DNA of 64,000 nt, from assembly GCF_002113375.1 (NCBI RefSeq), contig NZ_NEHO01000005.1, positions 62,001-126,000 of the forward strand, given 5' to 3'. This document shows, one piece after another, positions 18,653-27,876 of this stretch. The translations under genes were made by a program, and so were the position numbers. The notes under the pieces are model-generated. The model was not told the DNA's origin and did not search any database. It was given only the letters and a program-made list of their open reading frames with translations. Source of the stretch: Pseudomonas sp. R37(2017). GTDB lineage: Bacteria > Pseudomonadota > Gammaproteobacteria > Pseudomonadales > Pseudomonadaceae. Position 1 is the first letter of the stretch, and each line of letters starts with the position of its first letter.

Positions 18653-20896
18653 ATGGTACAGGTGAGAGCACACCAGCCGATCAATACCGACGGCAGTATC
18701 AATCTCGAGGCTTGGCTCGATCACGCGGTGAGTGTCGATCCGGCACTGGATCGCGAAGCCTTGAAAGAGGCCTGCGAGTACGCTCGCGAGGCTGAGCAAC
18801 AAGCCAATGCGGCACAGAACCTATGGTCGGAAGGAAACTCCACGTTCCGTACCGGCCTTGAGATCGCCGAGATTCTCGCCGACCTCAAGCTCGATCAGGA
18901 TTCACTGGTCGCAGCGATCCTGTATCGAGGCGTGCGCGAAGGCCAGATCAAGTTGCCGGCGATCAGCCAGCGCTTCGGTCCGGTGGTGGCCAAGCTAATC
19001 GACGGCGTGCAACGCATGGCCGCGATCAGCGACAGCCTGAGCCCGCGTAAATCCATGGTGATGGGCACCCAGGGCCAGGTGGAAAACCTGCGCAAGATGC
19101 TGGTGGCCATGGTCGACGACGTGCGTGTCGCCTTGATCAAGTTGGCCGAACGCACGTGTGCGATCCGTGCGGTGAAGACCGCCGACGACGAAAAACGCAA
19201 CCGCGTCGCCCGTGAAGTCTTCGACATCTACGCGCCACTGGCCCATCGCCTGGGTATCGGTCACATCAAGTGGGAACTGGAAGACCTGTCCTTCCGTTAC
19301 CTCGAACCCGACCAGTACAAGCAGATCGCCAAGTTGCTCCACGAGCGGCGACTGGATCGCGAGCGGTTCATCAGCGACGTGATGAGCCAGCTGAAAAACG
19401 AATTGCAGGCCACTGGTGTCGATGCCGACATCAGCGGCCGGGCCAAGCACATCTATTCGATCTGGCGCAAAATGCAGCGCAAGGGCCTGGCATTCAGCCA
19501 GATCTATGACGTGCGCGCCGTTCGCGTGCTGGTGCCGGAAATGCGCGACTGCTACACCGCGCTCGGCATTGTCCACACCCTGTGGCGGCACATCCCGAAA
19601 GAGTTCGACGACTACATCGCCAACCCCAAGGAAAACGGCTACCGCTCGCTGCACACCGCCGTGATCGGGCCCGAGGGCAAGGTGCTGGAAGTGCAGATCC
19701 GTACCCACGCGATGCACGAAGAAGCCGAACTCGGCGTGTGCGCGCACTGGCGCTACAAGGGCACCGACGTCAAGTCCGGTTCCAATCACTACGAAGAGAA
19801 AATCTCCTGGCTGCGTCAGGTCCTCGAGTGGCACGAGGAACTGGGCGACATCGGTGGCCTGGCGGAACAGTTGCGGGTCGATATCGAGCCGGACCGGGTG
19901 TACATCTTCACCCCGGACGGTCACGCCATCGACTTGCCGAAGGGCGCGACGCCGCTGGACTTCGCCTACCGCGTACATACCGAAATCGGTCACAACTGCC
20001 GTGGCGCCAAGATCAACGGGCGCATCGTGCCGCTCAACTACAGCCTGCAAACCGGTGAGCAGGTCGAGATCATCACCAGCAAGCATGGCACCCCGAGTCG
20101 CGACTGGCTGAACCCGAACCTGGGTTACGTCACCACGTCGCGGGCCCGGGCGAAGATCGTCCACTGGTTCAAGTTGCAGGCTCGTGACCAGAACGTCGCG
20201 GCCGGTAAAACGCTGCTGGAGCGCGAACTCAATCGCCTCGGCCTGCCGGCGGTGGACTTCGACAAACTGGCCGACAAGGCCAATATGAAAACCGCCGAAG
20301 ACCTGTTCGCCGCCCTCGGTGCCGGCGATTTGCGCCTGGCGCAACTGGTCAACCTGGCGCAGCAACTGGTCGAGCCGGAGCGCGGCAACGAACAGCTGGA
20401 ACTGATTCCGCGCAAAGCCACCGGCTACAAACCGGGCAAGCGCGGCGATATCCAGATCCAGGGCGTTGGCAACCTGATGACCCAGATGGCCGGCTGCTGC
20501 CAGCCATTGCCGGGCGATGCCATCGTCGGTTACATCACCCAGGGCCGTGGCGTGAGCATTCACCGCCAGGACTGCGCTTCGGTGCTGCAACTGGCCGGAC
20601 GCGAGCCTGAACGAATCATCCAGGTCAGTTGGGGGCCGGTGCCGGTGCTCACCTATCCGGTGGACATCGTCATCCGCGCCTACGACCGTTCCGGTTTGCT
20701 GCGTGACGTCTCGCAAGTGCTGCTCAACGAGCGGATCAACGTGCTGGCGGTCAACACCCGCTCGAACAAGGAGGACAACACCGCGTTGATGTCCCTGACC
20801 ATCGAGATTCCGGGGCTGGATGCATTGGGACGTTTGCTGGGGCGGATTTCCCAGTTGCCGAACATCATCGAAACACGGCGTAACCGTACGCCGTGA
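18653..20896 (+). CDS. relA: GTP pyrophosphokinase RelA
   Basis: RelA makes (p)ppGpp on ribosomes during amino-acid starvation. 747 residues: an inactive hydrolase domain (where SpoT-type enzymes have a His-Asp pair, this has ILYRGVREGQIKLP), the synthetase domain (KHIYSIWRKMQRKG, NPKENGYRSLHTAVIG), a TGS domain (DRVYIFTPDGHAIDLPKGAT), a zinc-finger-like region (AGCCQPLPGDAIVGYIT) and a C-terminal ACT domain. It should therefore be synthetase-only. A 9-bp perfect stem (20874-20882 with 20887-20895) overlaps its stop codon. Confidence 0.97.
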   Translation: MVQVRAHQPINTDGSINLEAWLDHAVSVDPALDREALKEACEYAREAEQQANAAQNLWSEGNSTFRTGLEIAEILADLKLDQDSLVAAILYRGVREGQIKLPAISQRFGPVVAKLIDGVQRMAAISDSLSPRKSMVMGTQGQVENLRKMLVAMVDDVRVALIKLAERTCAIRAVKTADDEKRNRVAREVFDIYAPLAHRLGIGHIKWELEDLSFRYLEPDQYKQIAKLLHERRLDRERFISDVMSQLKNELQATGVDADISGRAKHIYSIWRKMQRKGLAFSQIYDVRAVRVLVPEMRDCYTALGIVHTLWRHIPKEFDDYIANPKENGYRSLHTAVIGPEGKVLEVQIRTHAMHEEAELGVCAHWRYKGTDVKSGSNHYEEKISWLRQVLEWHEELGDIGGLAEQLRVDIEPDRVYIFTPDGHAIDLPKGATPLDFAYRVHTEIGHNCRGAKINGRIVPLNYSLQTGEQVEIITSKHGTPSRDWLNPNLGYVTTSRARAKIVHWFKLQARDQNVAAGKTLLERELNRLGLPAVDFDKLADKANMKTAEDLFAALGAGDLRLAQLVNLAQQLVEPERGNEQLELIPRKATGYKPGKRGDIQIQGVGNLMTQMAGCCQPLPGDAIVGYITQGRGVSIHRQDCASVLQLAGREPERIIQVSWGPVPVLTYPVDIVIRAYDRSGLLRDVSQVLLNERINVLAVNTRSNKEDNTALMSLTIEIPGLDALGRLLGRISQLPNIIETRRNRTP

Positions 20897-20913
20897 CGGG
20901 AGCGAGCTTTTAC

Positions 20914-21003
20914 TGTAGGAGCGAGCATGCTCGCGAAGAGGGCGTGTCAGTCGACATCGATGTTGCCTGGTCTACCGCATTCGCGAGCAAGCCCGCTCCC
21001 ACA
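20914..21003. repeat. REP doublet between relA and mazG
   Basis: Two inverted REP cores, GGAGCGAGCATGCTCGCGAA (left) and TTCGCGAGCAAGCCCGCTCC (right), with several mismatches between arms. It fills most of the 131-bp relA-mazG gap. Confidence 0.85.
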
Positions 21004-21027
21004 GGGTTTTGTGGTGAGACATAAGTA

Positions 21028-21864
21028 ATGACATACAGCCTTGAAGACCTGTTGCACCTGATGAACCGTCTGCGCGACCCGCAGTACGGTTGCCCGTGGG
21101 ACATCAAGCAAACCTGGGCCACCATTGTCCCGCATACCCTTGAGGAAGCCTATGAAGTCGCCGATGCCATCGAGCGCGGTGACTTCGATCACGTGCAGGG
21201 TGAACTGGGCGACCTGCTGTTCCAGGTGGTTTATTACAGCCAATTGGCCCGGGAAGAGGGGCGCTTCGAGTTCGCCGGCGTGGTCGACAGCATCACCCGC
21301 AAGTTGATCCGCCGCCATCCCCATGTGTTCCCCACCGGAGATCTGTACGCACCGCTGGATGTACCGCGCCTGAGTGAAGAGCAGGTCAAGCAGCGTTGGG
21401 AAGAGATCAAGGCCGAGGAGCGCGCGGAGAAATCCGCTGCCCCCGAACAGCTGTCATTGCTCGATGATGTTCCGACGGCACTGCCGTCGCTGTCCCGCTC
21501 GGCAAAATTGCAGAAGCGCGCAGGGCAGGTTGGTTTCGACTGGCCGGACGCCTTGCCGGTACTGGATAAAGTCCGTGAAGAGCTGGATGAAGTGCTCGAG
21601 GCCATGTCGGAAAACGATCCCGAAGCTGTGGCCGATGAGATCGGCGACTTGCTGTTTTCCGTGGTCAATCTGGCGCGGCATCTCAAGGTTGATCCGGAAA
21701 CCGCACTGCGTGGCGCCAACGGCAAGTTCGAACGACGTTTCCGTTTTATCGAACAGGCATTGCGCGACACCCATCGTCCCATGGAAGATTGCACCCTCGA
21801 AGAGTTGGACGCCTTGTGGGGCGAAGCCAAACGTCAGGAAAAGAATTTGCCCAGCTGCGGTTGA
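21028..21864 (+). CDS. mazG: Nucleoside triphosphate pyrophosphohydrolase MazG
   Basis: 278 residues with two MazG-type all-alpha NTP-PPase halves: LMNRLRDPQYGCPWDIKQTW with LEEAYEVADAIERGD in the first, and VREELDEVLEAMSE with EIGDLLFSVVNLARHL in the second. The acidic EExxE and ExxD residues bind Mg2+. It hydrolyses (d)NTPs and lowers (p)ppGpp effects in E. coli; adjacency to relA is conserved in gamma-proteobacteria. Confidence 0.95.
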   Translation: MTYSLEDLLHLMNRLRDPQYGCPWDIKQTWATIVPHTLEEAYEVADAIERGDFDHVQGELGDLLFQVVYYSQLAREEGRFEFAGVVDSITRKLIRRHPHVFPTGDLYAPLDVPRLSEEQVKQRWEEIKAEERAEKSAAPEQLSLLDDVPTALPSLSRSAKLQKRAGQVGFDWPDALPVLDKVREELDEVLEAMSENDPEAVADEIGDLLFSVVNLARHLKVDPETALRGANGKFERRFRFIEQALRDTHRPMEDCTLEELDALWGEAKRQEKNLPSCG

Positions 21865-21892
21865 GCAGTGGCCCAAGTGAGTAATAAGCACC

Positions 21893-22435
21893 ATGAGCAT
21901 TTCCCTTCGCGACCAGTTGCTCAAAGCAGGGTTGGTCAACCAGAAGCAGGCCAAGCAGGTCAGCAAAGACAAGCAGAAACAACAACGCCTGGCCCACAAA
22001 GGCCAGATCGAGCTGGATGACTCCCAGCAGCGCGCGGCTCAGGAAGCCAAGGCCGAGAAGGTCAAGCGCGATCAGGAGCTGAACCGCCAACAGCAGGAGA
22101 AAGCCGAGGCGAAGGCTCGTGTCGCACAGATCAAGCAGTTGATCGAAGCCACGCGCCTGCCGAAGTTGACGACCGAGGACTACTACAACTTCGTCGACGA
22201 CAAGAAGGTCAAGCGTCTCTCGGTCAACACCTTGATGCGCAACAAGCTCAGCAACGGTTCTCTGGCCATTGTCCATCACGCTGGCGGCTACGAAGTCATT
22301 CCGCGCGAAGCGGCGCTGAAGATTCAGGAGCGCGATCCACAGCGTATCGTGCAGATGAACGTGAAGACCGAAGAGGTCAGCGCCGAGGACGATCCGTACG
22401 CGGCCTACCAGATTCCAGATGATCTGATGTGGTAA
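21893..22435 (+). CDS. DUF2058 (YaiL-like) nucleoprotein
   Basis: 180 residues. The N-terminal half is highly charged and Lys/Gln/Glu-rich (coiled coil, about 10-85: LVNQKQAKQVSKDKQKQQR); the C-terminal half is compact (LTTEDYYNFVDDKKVKRLSV, GGYEVIPREAALKIQERD). This matches the DUF2058 family, including E. coli YaiL, annotated as a nucleoprotein or polynucleotide-associated enzyme without a proven role. It follows mazG by 28 nt and is probably in the same operon, ending at the strong terminator at 22456. Confidence 0.88.
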   Translation: MSISLRDQLLKAGLVNQKQAKQVSKDKQKQQRLAHKGQIELDDSQQRAAQEAKAEKVKRDQELNRQQQEKAEAKARVAQIKQLIEATRLPKLTTEDYYNFVDDKKVKRLSVNTLMRNKLSNGSLAIVHHAGGYEVIPREAALKIQERDPQRIVQMNVKTEEVSAEDDPYAAYQIPDDLMW

Positions 22436-22455
22436 GCCGTCAGCATCTGCGATAA

Positions 22456-22490
22456 CGACAAACCCCGCTCATGGCGGGGTTTGTCGTTTT
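22456..22490. terminator. Bidirectional terminator after DUF2058 gene
   Basis: A 13-bp perfect stem (22456-22468 with 22474-22486, core AACCCCGC/GCGGGGTT) with a 5-nt loop, followed by TTTT. It lies between convergent genes and can serve both. Confidence 0.9.
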
Positions 22491-22501
22491 CAATGCGGCG
22501 G

Positions 22502-22690
22502 TTATACAGAGCGCGATTCCCGTTGCTGCTCCAGTGTTTCCAGTTCGGCCTTGTATTTGTGGGCTTCGGTCTCGGAGTGGAACATCCCGACCAGCAGGTC
22601 TTGTTGATGCACGTCCCAGATCCGGATACCGGCGGCTACACCCTCGTGGGATTTATGTGAATCGTCGCGTTCAGTTACTTTTACAGTCAT
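22502..22690 (-). CDS. Small conserved hypothetical protein
   Basis: 62 residues: MTVKVTERDDSHKSHEGVAA, then GIRIWDVHQQDLLVGMFHSE and a charged C-terminus. The ATG at 22690 has GGAG 7 nt upstream and the gene ends just before a terminator, both good signs of a real gene. No domain is recognised; it is probably a soluble protein of unknown role. Confidence 0.65.
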   Translation of the reverse strand: MTVKVTERDDSHKSHEGVAAGIRIWDVHQQDLLVGMFHSETEAHKYKAELETLEQQRESRSV

Positions 22691-22890
22691 CTGCTGGCTC
22701 CAATTTCTGTTATCTGCAGCAAGGCGTGTGCAGGACTCAGTTATAGGATTTGTTAGCCGGCTAAGTAAACGCGCGAAACCGGTAAAGATTCATTGCGAAA
22801 TTCGCAACAGTGCTGCAGCCCGCTGAATCCGCGACATTCGGTCGCAGAGCGATGGGTTGCATGACAAAAGCTTCATGTTCGTTTGTTCCC

Positions 22891-22984
22891 CCTGTAGGAG
22901 CGAGCACGCTCGCGATGGACTCAAGAACACCGTGGGGAGTCAGGCTGCCCATGTCATCGTTGACGACCATCGCGAGCAGGGGGG
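22891..22984. repeat. REP doublet with ATCGTTGACGACCATCGCGA interior
   Basis: Left core GGAGCGAGCACGCTCGCGAT, right core ATCGCGAGCAGG with a decayed end (run of G). The inner segment (CACCGTGG, GTCAGG, GTCATCGTTGACGACCATCG) is nearly the same as in the doublet at 45636-45739, so the whole unit has moved as a REPIN. It lies in the 359-bp gap between the small gene and fabB. Confidence 0.85.
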
Positions 22985-22993
22985 GGCACAGGC

Positions 22994-23025
22994 AAAAAAA
23001 CGCCCCGAACCAGTCGGGGCGTTTT
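22994..23025 (-). terminator. Terminator of fabAB
   Basis: 8-bp stem CGCCCCGA/TCGGGGCG with a 5-nt loop. On the minus strand it ends in a run of seven T, about 25 nt after the fabB stop. Confidence 0.92.
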
Positions 23026-23049
23026 CATGTGCGGCTCAGCGAGGAAGAG

Positions 23050-24270
23050 TTACTTGCCTGCCCAGCGCTTCAGCACCAGCGTGGCGTTGGTGCCACCGAA
23101 ACCGAAGCTGTTGCTCATCACGGTATCGATCTTGGCGTTTTCCTGAGTCTTGGTCAGCACCGGCAGATCGGCCACTTCAGGGTCCAGTTCGTCGATGTTG
23201 GCGGAGCCGGCAATGAAGTTGCCTTCCATCATCAGCATGCAGTAGATCGCTTCGTGAACGCCGGCGGCGCCCAGGGAGTGACCCGACAGGCTCTTGGTGG
23301 AGCTGATGGCCGGGGCCTTGTCGCCAAACACTTCGCGCACGCCTTTCATTTCCGCGACGTCGCCGACCGGAGTCGAAGTGCCGTGGGTGTTCAGGTAGTC
23401 GATCGGAGTGTCGACGGTGGACAACGCCTGCTGCATGCAGCGGATCGCGCCTTCGCCGCTCGGGGCAACCATGTCGTAGCCGTCGGAAGTGGCGCCGTAG
23501 CCAACGATTTCTGCGTAGATCTTCGCGCCACGGGCCAGAGCGTGTTCCAGCTCTTCAACCACGACCATACCGCCACCGCCAGCGATGACGAAGCCGTCGC
23601 GGTCAGCGTCGTAGGCACGGGAAGCTTGTTCCGGGGTGTCGTTGCGCTTGCTGGACAGGGCGCCCATGGCGTCGAACAGGAACGACTGGCTCCAGTGTTC
23701 TTCTTCACCGCCGCCGGCGAACACGATGTCCTGCTTGCCCATCTGGATCTGTTCCATGGCTGTACCGATGCAGTGGGCACTGGTGGCGCAGGCAGAAGCG
23801 ATGGAGTAGTTCAGGCCCTTGATCTTGAACGGGGTGGCCAGGCAAGCGGAAACGGTGCTGCTCATGGTCCGCGTCACACGGTATGGGCCGACACGCTTGA
23901 CGCCTTTCTCGCGCAGGATGTCCAGCGCTTCCATCTGGTTCAGGGTGGAGGCACCACCGGAACCGGCGATCAGGCCGGTACGCGGGTTGGACACTTGCTC
24001 TTCGGTCAGGCCGGAGTCGGTGATGGCGTCCTTCATGGCCAGGTAGGCGTAAGCCGCCGCGTGGCCGACGAAGCGATAAATCTTGCGATCGATCAGTTCT
24101 TCAAGGTTGAGGTCGATGGAGCCGGAAACCTGGCTACGCAGACCCATTTCGGCATATTCCGGGTTGAACCGGATGCCAGGGCGGCTTGCACGCAGGTTAG
24201 CGGAGACGGTCTCTTTGTCATTGCCCAGGCAAGAAACGATGCCCAGACCAGTGATAACGACGCGGCGCAT
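23050..24270 (-). CDS. fabB: Beta-ketoacyl-ACP synthase I
   Basis: FabB elongates acyl-ACP and is needed for unsaturated fatty acids. The 406-residue thiolase-fold enzyme carries the triad Cys161 ([11 protein letters not shown]), His296 ([12 protein letters not shown]) and His331 ([14 protein letters not shown]). It follows fabA by 11 nt as an operon, the usual Pseudomonas arrangement, and ends at a terminator. Confidence 0.97.
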   Translation of the reverse strand: MRRVVITGLGIVSCLGNDKETVSANLRASRPGIRFNPEYAEMGLRSQVSGSIDLNLEELIDRKIYRFVGHAAAYAYLAMKDAITDSGLTEEQVSNPRTGLIAGSGGASTLNQMEALDILREKGVKRVGPYRVTRTMSSTVSACLATPFKIKGLNYSIASACATSAHCIGTAMEQIQMGKQDIVFAGGGEEEHWSQSFLFDAMGALSSKRNDTPEQASRAYDADRDGFVIAGGGGMVVVEELEHALARGAKIYAEIVGYGATSDGYDMVAPSGEGAIRCMQQALSTVDTPIDYLNTHGTSTPVGDVAEMKGVREVFGDKAPAISSTKSLSGHSLGAAGVHEAIYCMLMMEGNFIAGSANIDELDPEVADLPVLTKTQENAKIDTVMSNSFGFGGTNATLVLKRWAGK

Positions 24271-24281
24271 GCGGATAACCC

Positions 24282-24797
24282 TTAGAAGTTGTCAGTGGAG
24301 GTGAACACGCCGACCCGGAGGCCTTCGGCGGTGTAGATTTCGCGACCGTCGACAGTGACCGAACCGTCGGCGATGGCCAGGTTCAGCTTGCCCTTGAGGA
24401 CGCGCTTGATATGAATGTTATAGGTGACTTTGCTGGCGGTCGGCAGGACCTGGCCGAAGAATTTCACTTCGCCCGAACCCAGCGCACGGCCACGGCCCGG
24501 CAGGCCTTGCCAGCCCAGGAAGAAGCCGACCAGTTGCCACATGGCGTCGAGGCCCAGGCAGCCTGGCATCACCGGATCGCCTTCGAAGTGGCAGGCGAAG
24601 AACCACAGGTCCGGATTGATATCCAGCTCGGCGACCAATTCACCTTTGCCGTACTTGCCACCTTCTTCGCTGATCAGGGTGATGCGATCAACCATCAGCA
24701 TGTTCGGGGCGGGCAGTTGCGCGTTACCTGGGCCGAACAGCTCACCGCGACTGCAGCGCAGCAGGTCTTCCCGGGTAAAGGCGTTTTGTTTGGTCAT
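24282..24797 (-). CDS. fabA: 3-hydroxydecanoyl-ACP dehydratase/isomerase
   Basis: FabA dehydrates 3-hydroxydecanoyl-ACP and isomerises trans-2 to cis-3-decenoyl-ACP, the branch point to unsaturated fatty acids. 171 residues, as usual, with active-site His70 ([13 protein letters not shown]) and Asp84 (LGLDAMWQ). It is the first gene of fabAB. An inverted repeat 135 bp upstream (24932-24945) may bind a TetR-type fatty-acid regulator. Confidence 0.97.
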   Translation of the reverse strand: MTKQNAFTREDLLRCSRGELFGPGNAQLPAPNMLMVDRITLISEEGGKYGKGELVAELDINPDLWFFACHFEGDPVMPGCLGLDAMWQLVGFFLGWQGLPGRGRALGSGEVKFFGQVLPTASKVTYNIHIKRVLKGKLNLAIADGSVTVDGREIYTAEGLRVGVFTSTDNF

Positions 24798-24931
24798 GCG
24801 AGCTCCTCAATAGTCCCATGCGGCAGGTGGGGCAAATCTTCCCGGCCGATCGAAGCGTTCATGCCTCGAATCGGCAGCCTACTCATAGACTATTGCGTTG
24901 TAGTGAAAGTCACAGCACCAAGGACATGAAT

Positions 24932-24945
24932 GTACACTTGTGCAC
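24932..24945. promoter_or_regulatory. Inverted repeat upstream of fabAB (candidate regulator site)
   Basis: GTACACTTGTGCAC is a 14-bp near-palindrome (one mismatched pair). It lies about 135 bp upstream of fabA and about 100 bp before the hybrid kinase stop on the other side. In P. aeruginosa DesT, a TetR-family sensor of acyl-CoA, binds a palindrome in the fabAB promoter. That this is the equivalent site is inferred from position and form only. Confidence 0.4.
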
Positions 24946-25044
24946 TGAAATTATTATTCAAGCCCCTTTTCGGGCCTGTCGAGGTGCCTAAGACTGCCGC
25001 ACTTTCGCCTTTCACGCCAGTCACAGATGGTCGAAAGGCCTGTA

Positions 25045-26946
25045 CTACTGCACCCATCGTTGCAGAATTTGCTGCAGATCATTGCGTTTGAACGGCTTGG
25101 CCAGGTAATCGTTCATCCCCGCCGACAGACAGGCCTCGCGGTCGCCCTGCAAGGCGTTGGCGGTCAGGGCGATGATTGGCAGGTCGCTGCATCCGGGCAG
25201 GTTGCGGATTTGTCGGGTGGCCTCATAGCCATCGATGACCGGCAAGCGGCAATCCATCAGGATCGCTTCGAAAATCAGGCTCTCGGCGCTGCGTACCGCC
25301 TGCGCGCCGTCGGCGGCGACACTGACCTGGAAGCCCAGGCTGCGCAACATGGCTTCGATCACCGTCTGGTTGACCGGATTGTCTTCGACCAACAGCACAT
25401 TGCGTCCTTCGCCGTCGCTGTTGCCGGTTTTCGCACGTGGGGGCAGCAGCGGCTGCGCCTGCTGGTGCAGCGCCAGGGGAATTTCCAGGGTGAACACCGA
25501 ACCGCGGCCTTCCTCGCTCTGCGCGCGCAAGGTGCCCCCCATGCGTTCGGCGAGGGTGCGGGCAATGGGCAGGCCCAGCCCGGTGCCGCCGTAGCGCCTT
25601 GAAATGGAGCTGTCGGCCTGCTGGAAAGCGTTGAACATCAATTCCAGGCTGTGCGCCGGGATGCCAATGCCGCTGTCGCGCACGCTGCAGGTGAACCAGA
25701 GCAACTCGTGGTCCAGCGACTGCCACTGCGCCTCTATGGTGACGCGGCCCTGCTCGGTGAACTTCAGCGCGTTGCCAACCAGGTTGACCAGTATCTGCCG
25801 GATCCGCGTCGGGTCGCCCTTGACCTGCAAGCCGCGCATGTCGTCGGGGATCATTTGTTGCAGGTCGAGGCCGCGTTGCGCGGCACTGTGCTGGAACGAC
25901 TGGGCGCAACTGCCGATCAGGTCGGCGAGATTGAACGCAATGTGTTCCAGTTCCAGCTCCGAACGTTCGATCCGCGAGAAGTCGAGAATATCGTTGATGA
26001 CCTTGAGCAGGTGCTCGGTGGATTCCGAGGCCAGCGCTGCGTACTCCACCTGCTCCTCGGTCATGTCGGTGGTTTCCAGCAACTGCAGCATGCCCAGTAC
26101 GCCATTCATCGGAGTGCGCAGTTCATGGCTCATCATGGCGAGGAACTCGGATTTGGCGTTGTTGGCCTTTTCCGCCTCTTCGCGGGTCTGGATCAACTGT
26201 GCCATGGCCTGATGCTGTTCGCGGCTGGCCTGCTCGAGGCCGCTGGCGAGGTTGTTGATGTGTTGCGACAGCGCCCCCAGCTCGGTGTCATCGACAATGG
26301 GCAGCGGTGTTTTGTAGTCGCCGGCCTGGAGCGCCTTGACGGCATTGCCGATATCGCGGATCGGTTGCGACAGGCTGCCCGCCAGACGCCGGGCCACGAT
26401 GAAGGTAAACAGCAGGGCAAACAACGCCAGAATGGCGGCCTTGAGCACGATCTCCTGTTGACGCCGGCTGAAGGAGTCGTCGGACAGCCCGACGATCACC
26501 CGGCCGAGGTAGTCCTCGGTGGGCGGCGCCGTGGCGGTTTTGCTGCTTTGGAAAAAGTCATTGTGCAACGCGATTCGCTGGAGCCGTATGGGAGCCTGGA
26601 ACACTTCGAGTTGTTGTGCGCGATTTTGGTGTTCGTTGGGTTGTTCGACGTACACCAGTACCCGGTTGGCGCTGTCCTGGATTTCCAGAAAACTCACGTT
26701 GGGCGTGGCCAGCGTCGCCTTGAGCAAGGTTTCGAGTACTTCGCTGTTGCCCGATATCACCCCGTATTCGGTGGCGGGGGCCAGTTGATTGGCGATCAAT
26801 TGGCCGGTGTGAGTGATTTCCTGACGCAGATCCTGGATGCGCACGAACGTGAAGAAGCTGATCAGCAACAAGGTCAGCAGCAGGGCAGGGCCGAGGCTGA
26901 TGAGTTGGGTGCGGGTGTTGATGTCCCAGCGACGGCGCAGGTTCAT
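25045..26946 (-). CDS. Hybrid sensor histidine kinase with C-terminal receiver
   Basis: 633 residues: TM1 (about 17-36), a periplasmic domain of about 130 residues, TM2 (about 168-185), HAMP, HisKA with His274 ([12 protein letters not shown]), HATPase ([32 protein letters not shown]) and a receiver with Asp565 ([15 protein letters not shown]). No Hpt domain follows, so phosphate must pass to a separate Hpt protein or the receiver acts as a brake. Its ATG overlaps the stop of the upstream binding-protein gene (ATGA), so it is the third gene of a TonB-receptor operon. Confidence 0.9.
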   Translation of the reverse strand: MNLRRRWDINTRTQLISLGPALLLTLLLISFFTFVRIQDLRQEITHTGQLIANQLAPATEYGVISGNSEVLETLLKATLATPNVSFLEIQDSANRVLVYVEQPNEHQNRAQQLEVFQAPIRLQRIALHNDFFQSSKTATAPPTEDYLGRVIVGLSDDSFSRRQQEIVLKAAILALFALLFTFIVARRLAGSLSQPIRDIGNAVKALQAGDYKTPLPIVDDTELGALSQHINNLASGLEQASREQHQAMAQLIQTREEAEKANNAKSEFLAMMSHELRTPMNGVLGMLQLLETTDMTEEQVEYAALASESTEHLLKVINDILDFSRIERSELELEHIAFNLADLIGSCAQSFQHSAAQRGLDLQQMIPDDMRGLQVKGDPTRIRQILVNLVGNALKFTEQGRVTIEAQWQSLDHELLWFTCSVRDSGIGIPAHSLELMFNAFQQADSSISRRYGGTGLGLPIARTLAERMGGTLRAQSEEGRGSVFTLEIPLALHQQAQPLLPPRAKTGNSDGEGRNVLLVEDNPVNQTVIEAMLRSLGFQVSVAADGAQAVRSAESLIFEAILMDCRLPVIDGYEATRQIRNLPGCSDLPIIALTANALQGDREACLSAGMNDYLAKPFKRNDLQQILQRWVQ

Positions 26947-27875
26947 GGGCGGCGTTCTCCTTCAGCCAGCAATGTGGCGACAGACGCTTCGTTGATCTGT
27001 TCGATGCCCAGGGAACGCGCCACTTGCGGATTGCTCGCAACCTTGAATCGATGGGGATACTGCGAGCGCGGCCAGGTGGCCGGTGGCCGGTCGAGCAATG
27101 CATCGAGGACTGCCAGCCAGTCGCTCTGGTCGCTGTAGGTGCTGGCCAGGCTCCCGGCCTTGACGAAGCTCGCGTTGGGGCCGATCAGTGCCATTTGACG
27201 TGAGTAGCTGCTCAGCAGCAGGTTCTTGACGGTTTGCGGGTTGTACAGGTCGGTGTCGTCCAGGCCCAGCAACACGTCGCTGCTTTTCAGCAGGGCCTGT
27301 AACGGGCGACTGTCGTGAATGTTTTCCCAGCGCTGGGTGACCACCTCAAGCCCCAGGGGGAGGGCGGCCTGACGCAGCTCATTCAGCAGGAATTCGCTGT
27401 GGGTGTCGTAGAGCACGCCGATGCGTTTGGCTTGTGGCAAAAGCGTGCGGGTCAAGCGCAGCTGGCGGTCCGGCGGTGGATCGCTCCATAGCAGGCAAAG
27501 GCGCGCCGGCAATGAGTTGTTCAAGCGTTGCCGGGCTTGCAGGCGGCTGATGCGCAGCACCAGTGTCGCCGGGCCCTGGGCGTCCTGCAGGCGCCAGTCA
27601 AGGCTGGGCAGGTCGAGGAGAATCAAACGGATATTTTCCGGCAGCTTGTCCGGTATCGGCAAACTGGCCAGTGCCTGGAATCGCACGTTGTCATTTGGTC
27701 GCAACTTGCCCAGGGCTTGGGTAAATGCTCTCACGCCAGGGCTGTCTTCGGCTCCCGTGAGCAATATCTCGGCCGCGTTGCCGGTCCGGCTGCCAAGCAT
27801 GCTGGTAAACAACAGACAAAGCACGGCCAGCAGCCGGCCCAGGGGCGGCATTCTGCAGGCCGGACGAGACGGCAT
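26943..27875 (-). CDS. Periplasmic ABC substrate-binding-like protein
   Basis: 310 residues with a signal peptide ([17 protein letters not shown]). The later part ([72 protein letters not shown]) fits the periplasmic-binding fold of the ABC_sub_bind family (PF04392). No permease or ATPase gene is nearby. Coupling by 4-nt overlap to a hybrid kinase suggests it acts as a ligand sensor that presents a solute to the kinase. Only 1 nt separates it from the TonB receptor. Confidence 0.82.
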   Translation of the reverse strand: MPSRPACRMPPLGRLLAVLCLLFTSMLGSRTGNAAEILLTGAEDSPGVRAFTQALGKLRPNDNVRFQALASLPIPDKLPENIRLILLDLPSLDWRLQDAQGPATLVLRISRLQARQRLNNSLPARLCLLWSDPPPDRQLRLTRTLLPQAKRIGVLYDTHSEFLLNELRQAALPLGLEVVTQRWENIHDSRPLQALLKSSDVLLGLDDTDLYNPQTVKNLLLSSYSRQMALIGPNASFVKAGSLASTYSDQSDWLAVLDALLDRPPATWPRSQYPHRFKVASNPQVARSLGIEQINEASVATLLAEGERRP

Positions 27876-27876
27876 C

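Noticed and set aside
18995..20716. Long minus-strand frame opposite relA
   Set aside because: Antisense shadow of relA with Asp/Gln/His-rich composition and no recognisable family.
20874..20895. Perfect 9-bp stem at the end of relA as a terminator
   Set aside because: No T-run follows and the stem lies inside the last codons, so it is not an intrinsic terminator by its form.
22810..24285. Open frame of about 490 codons opposite fabB
   Set aside because: Runs through a REP unit and the fabB terminator and mirrors fabB codons; no domain.
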